Assembly: GCF_900116135.1 (NCBI RefSeq)
Contig: NZ_FOZX01000014.1
Location: forward strand, 1-64,000
From: Saccharopolyspora flava
GTDB lineage: Bacteria > Actinomycetota > Actinomycetes > Mycobacteriales > Pseudonocardiaceae
Length of the DNA stretch: 64,000 bases
Direction of reading: 5' to 3'
In this document: positions 57,759 to 64,000 of the stretch, in pieces
How positions within the stretch are numbered: position 1 is the stretch's first letter
How the letters are laid out: each line of letters begins with the position of its first letter
Translations under genes and position numbers: made by a program
Notes under the pieces: model-generated
Databases searched by the model: none
Told to the model about the DNA's origin: nothing
What the model saw: only the letters and a program-made list of their open reading frames with translations

Positions 57759-58391
57759 ATGCGGGATCAACGAGAGGTCGTGCGGCTGCTCACGGAGGGC
57801 TGGTGCGGCCCTGGCGAGAAGCTCGCCTTCATCATCGGAGGCCCGCAGAAGTCGGGGTGGTTCGGTGCGACGACGAGTGACGGACGTGGTGCCCCTTACG
57901 AGGCCGGGCATGACGTGCTCCAGCCTCCGTGGCCGAGTGTGAATTCCCTGGTGGCAACCGGTGAACACCTCGCGGACGAATGGGTCCACGATCCCGCTGT
58001 CTTCGGCTGGGCCCACGCGAGCGGCCCGCAGCAGGCGGCTCCGCGGAGCGCCGCAGCGCTGAACAGCGGTAGGCATCTCGCCTGGCTGGTGTGCAGCAAT
58101 CAGCGGCTCGCGGTGGTCGTCGAAGCCGATACCCTCGCCGAGGCTAAGGGCACAGGCGGTGAATCGGGCTTCCTGGGCGGCTTGCTCGGCAAGGGCAGGG
58201 CCAACGCCGGCGAGGTGGAAACCTGGTGGGAACTGCCGACCAGTGGTATCGCCGGGTTCGCCGCAGCTGACCTCGGGCGCGGATTCGACCCCGTCGAGTT
58301 CTTCCGGATCGGCTTCGCCGACGGTTCCGTCCTCGAATTCCGCATGAAGGATGCCGCCGAGCTGGTCAAGGTGGCAGAAGAGCGTCTGTGA
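57759..58391 (+). CDS. hypothetical protein, paralogue of the previous gene (ESX island)
   Basis: A 210-residue soluble protein: WCGPGEKLAFIIGGPQKSGWFG, EWVHDPAVFGWAHASGP, HLAWLVCSNQRLAVVVEADT, GFLGGLLGKGRANAGEVETWWELP, DLGRGFDPVEFFRIGFADGSVLEFRM and a final helix ELVKVAEERL. It shares the W-C-x-P-G-E start and DLGRGF...DGS end with its neighbour. A small PH-like domain is likely at the C-terminus. ATG 57759 lies 2 bp after the previous stop. Function unknown. Confidence 0.78.
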   Translation: MRDQREVVRLLTEGWCGPGEKLAFIIGGPQKSGWFGATTSDGRGAPYEAGHDVLQPPWPSVNSLVATGEHLADEWVHDPAVFGWAHASGPQQAAPRSAAALNSGRHLAWLVCSNQRLAVVVEADTLAEAKGTGGESGFLGGLLGKGRANAGEVETWWELPTSGIAGFAAADLGRGFDPVEFFRIGFADGSVLEFRMKDAAELVKVAEERL

Positions 58392-58415
58392 GCCCCTGCC
58401 CTCGGGGCCTTCGGG

Positions 58416-59510
58416 TCAGGTCGTGAGGAGGGTGAGGATGTGGTCCGGGGTGTTGAGGCAGTAGTCGAGGACTTCGTGGGATTCCGGGGCTGTGGCGTGG
58501 CTTCGGGTGAACATCTCCTGCTCGAAGGTGGCGATCGCGGTGCCGGGGTCGTCGTGGGTGGCGAGGGCTTTGCCGAGTTCGGCGCCGTCGTACAGGGCGA
58601 GGTTGGCGCCTTCGCCTGCCGGGACCATGAGGTGGGCCGCGTCGCCGATGAGGGTGACGCCCGGGACGGGGTCCCACCGGTGGTCGTCGGGCAGGGTGTG
58701 CAGCGGGCGCAGCACCGGGTCGGTGTCGCCGTCGGTGATCAGGGCGCGGATTTCCGGTGCCCAGCCGTCGAATTCGGCGGCGACGCGGTCGCGGAGCGGG
58801 GTGGTCGAGTCGATCCACTCCTGGGGGACGCGCAGCTGGGCGTAGGTGTGCAGGGTGCCGCCGGGTTCGCGGTGGGCGGCGATGCCCTTGCCCGGTGAGG
58901 GGACGAACAGGGAGCCGTCGCCGACGGCCCGGGCCGCGGCGGGGTGGCGGGTGTCGGCGTCGAACAGGTACGTCTCGACGAACACCACGCCGACGTAGGC
59001 GGGGGTGGCCGCCGACAGCAGCGGGCGGACGCGCGACCACGCGCCGTCGGCGCCGACCAGGAGTTCCGAGGTCGTTCTCGCGCCGTGGGCGAAGGTCAGC
59101 TCGTGCCTCCCGTCGCCGAGCGGGCGGACCGAGGCGAGCTTGTGTCCCCAGTGGACGGTTCCGGGCGGCAGCGAGTCGAGCAGCATCCGGCGCAGGGCGC
59201 CGCGACGGACCTCCGGGCGCTTGCCCAGGCCGTCGTCGGGCCGGTCGAGCAGCACCGTCCCGTCGGTGCCGAGCAGCCGGCTGGCCTCGGCGCCTTCGAA
59301 GATCAGCTGCTGGAACTCGTCGAACAGGCCCGCGTCCTTGAGCGCGAGCTGCCCGTCGGTGTCGTGGATGTCGAGCATGCCGCCCTGCGTGCGGGCGGTG
59401 GGCGAGTCCTCGCCTTCGTAGACGGTGACGGGGATGCCGTGGACGTGCAGGACGCGGGCGAGGGCGAGCCCGCCGAGGCCTGCTCCGACGATGGTGACCG
59501 GTGGTGTCAT
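58416..59510 (-). CDS. FAD-dependent monooxygenase (TetX/PHBH-fold)
   Basis: A 364-residue class A flavin monooxygenase. FAD binding uses VTIVGAGLGGLALARVL and YEGE at the N-terminus, the DG motif LLVGADGAWSRVRPLL and GDAAHLMVPAGEGANLAL (GD motif). RRGALRRMLLDSL is also typical of TetX-like enzymes. It could inactivate a drug or tailor an aromatic compound; the substrate is not shown. ATG 59510 is divergent from a TetR-family gene, with two operator palindromes between, so expression is probably induced by the TetR ligand. Confidence 0.87.
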   Translation of the reverse strand: MTPPVTIVGAGLGGLALARVLHVHGIPVTVYEGEDSPTARTQGGMLDIHDTDGQLALKDAGLFDEFQQLIFEGAEASRLLGTDGTVLLDRPDDGLGKRPEVRRGALRRMLLDSLPPGTVHWGHKLASVRPLGDGRHELTFAHGARTTSELLVGADGAWSRVRPLLSAATPAYVGVVFVETYLFDADTRHPAAARAVGDGSLFVPSPGKGIAAHREPGGTLHTYAQLRVPQEWIDSTTPLRDRVAAEFDGWAPEIRALITDGDTDPVLRPLHTLPDDHRWDPVPGVTLIGDAAHLMVPAGEGANLALYDGAELGKALATHDDPGTAIATFEQEMFTRSHATAPESHEVLDYCLNTPDHILTLLTT

Positions 59511-59521
59511 GACGCCTCCTT

Positions 59522-59559
59522 TGGAACGCTGTTCCATTCGAGTTTGGAACGACGTTCCA
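59522..59559. promoter_or_regulatory. twin TetR operator GGAACG-nn-CGTTCC type
   Basis: TGGAACGCTGTTCCA (59522-59536) and TGGAACGACGTTCCA (59545-59559) are near-identical 15-bp palindromes, 23 bp centre to centre (about two helical turns). They sit between the divergent monooxygenase and TetR genes and overlap where both promoters must be. Confidence 0.82.
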
Positions 59560-59579
59560 GCGTGTGTCAAGATGGACCC

Positions 59580-60254
59580 ATGCCGGGAAGCGCACATCAC
59601 ACCGGACGCCGCTCCGACGCCCTGACCAGGCAGCGCATCGTCGAGGCCGCCGTGGCGATCCTCGACGCCGAGGGGGAGCGCGGCCTGAACTTCCGCAGGC
59701 TCGGACGCGAGCTCAGCACCGGCCCCGGCGCCCTCTACCACCACGTCGCGGGCAAGGACGAGCTGCTCAGCGCCGCCACCGAGGTCGTGCTCGCCGACGT
59801 CATCCCCACCGGTGACGCCCGCGGGGATGACGCCGTGCGGGAGGTCGCGCTCGCCGTCTTCGACGCCATCGACGCGCACCCGTGGGCGGGCACGCAGCTC
59901 ACGCTCACCCCGACCCACCCGACGCTGCTGCGGATCTTCGAAACCCTCGGCGGTCACGTCCGGGCGCTCGGCATGCCCCGGTCCGCCGAGTTCGCCGCGG
60001 CCTCCGCGCTGCTCAACTACGTCCTCGGCGTCGGCGGCCAGAACGCCGCCAACGCGCGGATGGCTCCCGCCGGCAGTCGCGGCGACTTCCTCGGTTCGGC
60101 CGCGGCCACGTGGGCGCAGCTCGATCCCGCCGAGTTCCCGTTCACCCGCGACGTCGCCGACCAGCTGCGCGAGCACGACGACCGGGAGCAGTTCCTGGCC
60201 GGGGTCGACCTCATCCTCGCCGGCATCCGCGCGCTCGGAGTCACCCGCCGATAA
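59580..60254 (+). CDS. TetR-family regulator
   Basis: A 224-residue TetR regulator. DNA-binding helices are at about 14-65 (RQRIVEAAVAILDAEGERGLNFRRLGRELSTGPGALYHHVAGKDELL in parts), with the ALYHHVAGK recognition segment like TetR itself and a TetR_C-type ligand domain (FETLGGHVRALGM, FAAASALLNYVLGVGGQNAAN). ATG 59580 lacks a clear ribosome site. The twin palindrome just upstream should allow it to repress itself and the divergent flavin monooxygenase. Confidence 0.87.
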   Translation: MPGSAHHTGRRSDALTRQRIVEAAVAILDAEGERGLNFRRLGRELSTGPGALYHHVAGKDELLSAATEVVLADVIPTGDARGDDAVREVALAVFDAIDAHPWAGTQLTLTPTHPTLLRIFETLGGHVRALGMPRSAEFAAASALLNYVLGVGGQNAANARMAPAGSRGDFLGSAAATWAQLDPAEFPFTRDVADQLREHDDREQFLAGVDLILAGIRALGVTRR

Positions 60255-60349
60255 AGATCTGGTTGAGCATGATGATTCCTGCTCAAGCCGGTCGTTGGGC
60301 TCCGTGTCACCACCCGATAGGGTCAATGGGTGAGGAGTTCGGAGGGTGC

Positions 60350-61429
60350 ATGACCGACGATGCTCCGTTGCTGGGCGGGCGGTACCGGCTGGGTTCCCGC
60401 ATCGGCGGCGGTGGGATGGCCGACGTGCACCGGGCGATGGACACCCGATTGCAGAGGTTGGTCGCTGCCAAGGTGTTCCGCTCGGCGACCGATGAGCTGG
60501 GGCGCAAGCGCTTCGCCGAGGAAGCCAGGATCCTCGCGGGACTGAGCCACCCGGGTCTGGTCACGGTGCACGACTTCAGCGCCGACGAGGACGAGCTGTT
60601 CCTGATCATGGAGCTCGTCGAGGGCGGCACGCTCGCCGACGTCGCCGAGACGGGCCCGATGCAGCCCGAGGACGTCGCCGACATCGGCGGCAAGCTGGCC
60701 GACGTGCTCGCCTACGTGCACGGCAACGACGTGGTGCACCGCGACGTCAAGCCCACCAACGTGCTCGTCGGCAACGACGGGCGCGCGTTCCTCGCCGACT
60801 TCGGGGTGTCGCGGCTGGCCGACGCGGCCGGTCGGCTCACCGACTCCGGCATGGTCGTCGGCACCACCACCTACATGGCTCCCGAGCAGGTTTCCGGTGG
60901 TGACGTGGGGTTTCCCGCCGACGTCTACGCGCTCGGGCTGGTGCTGCTGGAGTGCGTGACCGGGCGGGTGGAGTACCCCGGCGGCCCGGACGCGGCCGTC
61001 GCGCGCCTGGTCCGCCCGCCGCAGGTCCCCTACGGCATCCCGGCCCGGTTGCGGCGCGGGCTGCTGGCGATGCTCACCGCCGACCCCTCGCGACGGATCA
61101 GCGCCGAGCAGGCCGGTGACCTGCTCAGCGGTCGCACGACCGAGGTCCTCGCCCCGATCCCGGCGCCGCTGCCCGCGCCACCGCGCGTGCCGCAGCAGCG
61201 GGTGCAGCGCCCGCCGACCGAGTCGATGCCGGTCCAGCAGCAGTCCTCGCGGCCGCCGCTGGCGCCGATCGCCGCCGGGCTGCTGGCGGTGGTCGCCGCC
61301 CTCGTGCTGGCCGTGGCGTTCTGGCCGTCGTCGAGCGAAACCCCTGAGCTGCCACCGGTTTCCGGTGATCCCGGACCGGACCGGCTGCCCGCCGACCTGG
61401 AGAACCTGGAGAGGCTGGTGCGCGGATGA
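60350..61429 (+). CDS. membrane Ser/Thr protein kinase (Hanks type)
   Basis: A 359-residue kinase. Gly loop RIGGGGMADVHRAM (18-30), Lys41 in VAAKVF, catalytic loop HRDVKPTN (His130-Asp132), DFGVSRL, activation segment GTTTYMAPEQVSGG and APE helix are all intact. A Pro-rich juxtamembrane linker (APIPAPLPAPPRVPQQRVQRPP in parts) leads to one transmembrane helix at about 304-326 and a short extracytoplasmic tail; no PASTA repeats. GGAGGG 4 nt before ATG 60350 decides the start over ATG 60326. The next gene, a lipoprotein, overlaps by 4 bp and may be its outside partner. Confidence 0.9.
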   Translation: MTDDAPLLGGRYRLGSRIGGGGMADVHRAMDTRLQRLVAAKVFRSATDELGRKRFAEEARILAGLSHPGLVTVHDFSADEDELFLIMELVEGGTLADVAETGPMQPEDVADIGGKLADVLAYVHGNDVVHRDVKPTNVLVGNDGRAFLADFGVSRLADAAGRLTDSGMVVGTTTYMAPEQVSGGDVGFPADVYALGLVLLECVTGRVEYPGGPDAAVARLVRPPQVPYGIPARLRRGLLAMLTADPSRRISAEQAGDLLSGRTTEVLAPIPAPLPAPPRVPQQRVQRPPTESMPVQQQSSRPPLAPIAAGLLAVVAALVLAVAFWPSSSETPELPPVSGDPGPDRLPADLENLERLVRG

Positions 61430-61779
61430 ACCGGCTGCTGCCCGCGGTGGTGCTGGTCGGGTTCGTGCTGGTCGGATGCGGTGACGATCCGCAGGTGCGC
61501 GCCCAGCTGGGCGCCCGCGTCGCCGAGGTCAAGACCGCCGCCCTCGCCCACAACCGCCTCGACGCCGAAACCGCTCTCGTCGCCCTGCATCGCGACATCG
61601 CCGAAGCGGTCGCCAACGGCACCCTGGACTCCGACAGCGCCGGCTCCATCATGGCCGCCGCCGACCGAGTCGCCGAAGACGTCCGCGCCCTGCCCGCCCC
61701 GGGCTCGGCCCCCGTCACCGTCACGGTCGAACCCGAACCCCGCGCCGAGGACAAGAAAACCCGAGGCAACGACGGCTGA
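61426..61779 (+). CDS. small lipoprotein coupled to the kinase gene
   Basis: A 117-residue lipoprotein: MNRLLPAVVLVGFVLVGCGDD gives a signal peptide with lipobox LVGC (Cys18). The mature part is one or two helices (VRAQLGARVAEVKTAALAHNRLDAETALVALHRDIAEAV in parts) and a Pro/Glu-rich end. ATG 61426 overlaps the kinase stop as ATGA. It is co-translated with the kinase, so a sensory or accessory role at the membrane is a reasonable inference. Confidence 0.8.
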   Translation: MNRLLPAVVLVGFVLVGCGDDPQVRAQLGARVAEVKTAALAHNRLDAETALVALHRDIAEAVANGTLDSDSAGSIMAAADRVAEDVRALPAPGSAPVTVTVEPEPRAEDKKTRGNDG

Positions 61780-61793
61780 CCCCGTCCCCCGAT

Positions 61794-61886
61794 CGAAAAC
61801 CCCGGTTTTCACGCGACGAATGTTGCGGTTTTCGACACCGGTGACGAAAACCCCGGTTTTCGTCGCGTTGAAAACCGGGGTTTTCG
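61794..61886. repeat. CGAAAACC-GGTTTTCG repeat cluster
   Basis: Three good copies and one decayed copy: CGAAAACCCCGGTTTTC at 61794-61810, a fragment TTGCGGTTTTCG near 61823-61834, CGAAAACCCCGGTTTTCG at 61845-61862 and GAAAACCGGGGTTTTCG at 61870-61886. The last two are inverted relative to each other and can pair over about 17 bp. Same unit as 20502-20542. It lies between convergent lipoprotein genes. Confidence 0.87.
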
Positions 61887-61896
61887 TCGCGACGGG

Positions 61897-62682
61897 TCAC
61901 CAGCGGAGGGTCCAGGGGGTGGTGTCGGCGAGGGGGTTCTCGGGGACGGTGGCCGGGTGGAGGTATTCGACTCGGACGACCGGACCGGCCCGGAGGGGGC
62001 GGCGGTGGACGAACTCGGGGAGCAGGGTCACCGGGTCGGCGTAGTAGGTGAGGTCGGCGCCGCCTCGGGTGTCGTCGGCGGGCTGGAACGGGTAGGTGCC
62101 CGGGTCCAGGCCCGCGTCGCGCAGGGCGAACAGCAGGTGCGGCATGTCGAATCCCTCGACCGGCCTGACCCGGACCTCGATGCGCAGGTAGCGGTGGCCG
62201 TCGACGTCCACGGGCACCGGCGCGAGCGGGGTGAGGAAGTGGTGCGCGCCCCGCAGCGACGCGATCATCTCCTCGGCCTGCGAGTCGGTCAGGCCGCCGG
62301 GAATCACCCCGTCGCCGAGCCCCGGCCGGGAGCTGACCTGGCACAACGCGCTCGACTCCGGCCCGTCCCAGACCTGCCGCGACGGCAGGTAGCCGTACTG
62401 GGCGCCGTCGACGCACCGGGTGCGCACGACGCTCCGCCCGCGCCAGTGCTCGATGCCGGTGCCGACGTGGCGGCCGGATGCGTAGTCGTAGATCTCGTCG
62501 CTGACCCGCACCATCGTCCGCGCGGCGGCGGCTTCGGGGGTCTCGAAGTACTCGCGCCGGGTGTGCACGACGGTCTGGGTGGCCTGCCGCCGGTACATCT
62601 CCCAGAACACGTCCTCGGGCCGGTCGGGTTCGGCGCACCCGGTCAGCAGGGCGCACAGCATCGCGGCGGCCATCAGTCGCAC
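61897..62682 (-). CDS. hypothetical lipoprotein
   Basis: A 261-residue predicted lipoprotein: short signal MRLMAAAMLCALLTGCAEP with lipobox LTGC. The mature region (DVFWEMYRRQATQTVVHTRREYFETPEAAAARTMVRVSDEIYDYASG in parts; HYLRIEVRVRPVEGFDMPHLLFALRDAG-like text) has no recognised domain, two conserved-looking Cys (TRCVDGAQYG, SALCQVSS) and a Trp-ending C-terminus. GTG 62682 is preferred over ATG 62673 because it supplies the Arg of the signal n-region. It overlaps the small gene before it, so the pair is coupled. Confidence 0.75.
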   Translation of the reverse strand: MRLMAAAMLCALLTGCAEPDRPEDVFWEMYRRQATQTVVHTRREYFETPEAAAARTMVRVSDEIYDYASGRHVGTGIEHWRGRSVVRTRCVDGAQYGYLPSRQVWDGPESSALCQVSSRPGLGDGVIPGGLTDSQAEEMIASLRGAHHFLTPLAPVPVDVDGHRYLRIEVRVRPVEGFDMPHLLFALRDAGLDPGTYPFQPADDTRGGADLTYYADPVTLLPEFVHRRPLRAGPVVRVEYLHPATVPENPLADTTPWTLRW

Positions 62683-62882
62683 AGCGCTTCCACCACGTCG
62701 CGGGCTTCGGCGCGGAACGCCTGGTCGAGGAAGTAGAGCTTGTCGGCGACCTCGGTGAGCTGGCTGCGCGCGATCACGACCTCGGCGCCGTCCTGGGCGA
62801 TGGAGATCTCGTCCCGCACCAGCAACGTCACCACGATCTCGCCGCGACGCTCGCACGCGGGAATCCGCCAACTGGCGCACAT
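62673..62882 (-). CDS. small hypothetical protein coupled to the lipoprotein gene
   Basis: A 69-residue protein MCASWRIPACERRGEIVVTLLV continuing DEISIAQDGAEVVIARSQLTEVADKLYFLDQAFRAEARDVV (in parts): a short beta-rich first half and a helical second half. ATG 62882 has GGAGGGAC 8 nt upstream, better than ATG 62900. Its stop overlaps the lipoprotein start region. No family recognised; the three Cys and acidic helix give no function. Confidence 0.6.
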   Translation of the reverse strand: MCASWRIPACERRGEIVVTLLVRDEISIAQDGAEVVIARSQLTEVADKLYFLDQAFRAEARDVVEALCD

Positions 62883-63113
62883 CGTCTCGTCCCTCCACAT
62901 AGGAAGCAGTGATGGGACGAAAGTCGCTGAGTGCCAACGGGTCACGCAACACGCCGTTCCGGCGACACGAGCCGCGTGACAGCCGGGCACGCACCGGATT
63001 CGTGATCAGCACCAAGAGACCGAAGGGCGGGACGCGCGGCAACCGGCGCGAGGAACTTGCCCGGGATCGAGGGGAACCCCCGTCCCCTCCCGTGCTCATT
63101 CTACCGGGGGGGA

Positions 63114-63135
63114 GGGGGACTTGCGGCAAGGCCCG
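63114..63135 (+). promoter_or_regulatory. rifamycin-associated element (RAE) before the HelR-like gene
   Basis: GGGACTTGCGGCAAGGCCC (63116-63134) differs at one of 19 bases from the RAE sequence GGGGCTTGCGGCAAGGCCC as I recall it, known upstream of rifamycin-inactivation genes and of helR in actinomycetes. Its palindromic core CTTGC-G-GCAAG is intact. It is 48 bp upstream of the first possible start (63182) and 78 bp upstream of the preferred one (63212), where a promoter-embedded element would be. Confidence 0.8.
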
Positions 63136-63211
63136 GGGTCTGCCGCACAATGCTCGACCTGCGCAAACAGCGTTGCGCTGCATGGGGGAGTCGATCACCG
63201 GTGAGGGGCAC

Positions 63212-64000
63212 GTGTCTGAGCACGACGAAGAACTGCGGTCCGAACGCGCCCACGTGGCGGGGCTCTACGCACGACTCGACGCCGAACGCGCCCGAGCCGA
63301 GACCCGCTACCAGCGGGCCCTGGGCGACACCGCGACGTCGCCGATGGAACGCGACGTGGAGGTCCGCGCCCAGGCCCGCGAGCTGCAGCGGCTGAACGTC
63401 GCCGACCACGGCCTGTGCTTCGGGCGGCTCGACGCCGACGACGGGGAACGCCGCTACATCGGCCGGATCGGGCTGTTCGACGAGGCCGACGACCACCGGC
63501 CGCTGCTGCTGGACTGGCGCGCGCCGGCGGCACGCCCCTTCTACACCGCCACCGCCGCCCACCCCGAGAGCATGCGCCGACGCCGCCAGCTGCACAGCCG
63601 CGGCCGGGAGATCACCGGCTTCACCGACGAGGTTCTGGGGTGCCCGGACGGCGACACCGCAGGTGACGCGGCCCTGCTCGCCGCCGTCAACGCGCCCCGG
63701 GGCGAGGGGATGCGCGACATCGTCGCCACCATCCAGGCCGAGCAAGACCGCATCATCCGCCTCGACCACCCGGGCGTGCTGGTCATCGAAGGCGGACCCG
63801 GTACCGGCAAGACCGTCGTCGCGCTGCACCGCGTCGCCTACCTGCTCTACACGCAGCGGGAGCGGATGGAGCGCAGCGGCGTGCTGGTGGTCGGGCCGAA
63901 TCCGCAGTTCCTGAACCACATCGGGCGCGTGCTGCCGTCGCTGGGGGAGTCCGACGTCGTGTTCGCCACCACCGGCGACCTGCTGCCCGGGCTGCGCGTC
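63212..64000 (+). CDS. helR: HelR/HelD-like RNA polymerase-recycling ATPase, N-terminal part (cut by window edge)
   Basis: The first 263 residues of a UvrD-like superfamily I ATPase. The N-terminal coiled-coil arm (SEHDEELRSERAHVAGLYARLDAERARAETRY in parts) that probes the RNA polymerase secondary channel is followed by FGRLDADDGERRYIGRIGLFD, LLDWRAPAARPFYTAT and Walker A VLVIEGGPGTGKTVVALHRVAYLLY (about 194-201). In actinomycetes HelR displaces rifamycins from RNA polymerase. GTG 63212 follows GGTGAGGGG; in-frame ATG 63182 is an alternative without ribosome site. The RAE-like element upstream strongly supports HelR rather than a generic DNA helicase. Confidence 0.85.
   Translation, partial: MSEHDEELRSERAHVAGLYARLDAERARAETRYQRALGDTATSPMERDVEVRAQARELQRLNVADHGLCFGRLDADDGERRYIGRIGLFDEADDHRPLLLDWRAPAARPFYTATAAHPESMRRRRQLHSRGREITGFTDEVLGCPDGDTAGDAALLAAVNAPRGEGMRDIVATIQAEQDRIIRLDHPGVLVIEGGPGTGKTVVALHRVAYLLYTQRERMERSGVLVVGPNPQFLNHIGRVLPSLGESDVVFATTGDLLPGLRV

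Overview
The window is GC-rich, densely coded actinomycete DNA. It has many GTG starts, ATGA/GTGA stop-start overlaps and several apparently leaderless genes. Gene order (aspS ... rarA ... alaS-ruvX-mltG-aroE-pilD-like-aroC-aroK-aroB-aroQ ... pepQ-efp-nusB-bldD, then pyrR-pyrB-pyrC-carA-carB-pyrF), a BldD with an intact c-di-GMP signature, WXG100/ESX-type proteins and a HelR-type helicase point to Pseudonocardiaceae. Something near Saccharopolyspora is likely, but that is inference from gene content, not from a search.

Layout. 1-1174: end of an IS5-family element and a radical SAM gene (Rv2578c/SPL type) that it appears to have truncated. 1292-8790: an AGE-family sugar isomerase, then an aminophosphonate uptake and catabolism cluster (phnD-phnC-phnE, a PhnX-like HAD hydrolase, an HpnW-type FAD oxidoreductase, a GntR/UTRA regulator and an HpnZ-type alcohol dehydrogenase broken by a frameshift). 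Its promoters share TTGTATA-type operators. 8963-11687: a small type VII secretion (ESX) substrate island without core machinery. 11943-24075: XRE regulator, aspS, kinase-like and GNAT proteins, beta-carbonic anhydrase plus SulP transporter, rarA, a 2-hydroxyacid dehydrogenase and two small membrane-associated proteins. 24154-36902: alaS-ruvX-mltG-aroE and aroC-K-B-Q, interrupted between aroE and the prepilin peptidase by a complete set of N-acetylglucosamine-type PTS genes (HPr, EIIC, GntR/DasR-like regulator, EIIB, EIIA; no EI). 36902-42918: accessory genes inserted between aroQ and pepQ. 43099-45989: pepQ-efp-nusB and convergent bldD. 46231-54966: the pyrimidine operon with a PyrR-binding leader and a strong terminator. 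55127-58391: a second ESX-substrate island. 58416-62882: TetR-controlled FAD monooxygenase, a membrane Ser/Thr kinase with a partner lipoprotein, another lipoprotein and a small coupled protein. 63114-64000: start of a HelR/HelD-like gene preceded by a near-perfect rifamycin-associated element.

The least explained feature is a set of intergenic palindromic repeats at gene 3' ends. They are AT-cored (GTTTT...AAAAC) in an otherwise very GC-rich sequence. At least three sequence families are seen: CGAAAACC/GGTTTTCG (two loci), AGTTTTCATGAAAACT (four copies in about 215 bp) and CAGTTTTAGCCATAA (three loci, two of which bracket the PTS cassette). A fourth array near 7600 has GAATACGGGAGTAATC units. 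They may be species-specific terminators, small non-autonomous elements or protein-binding arrays.
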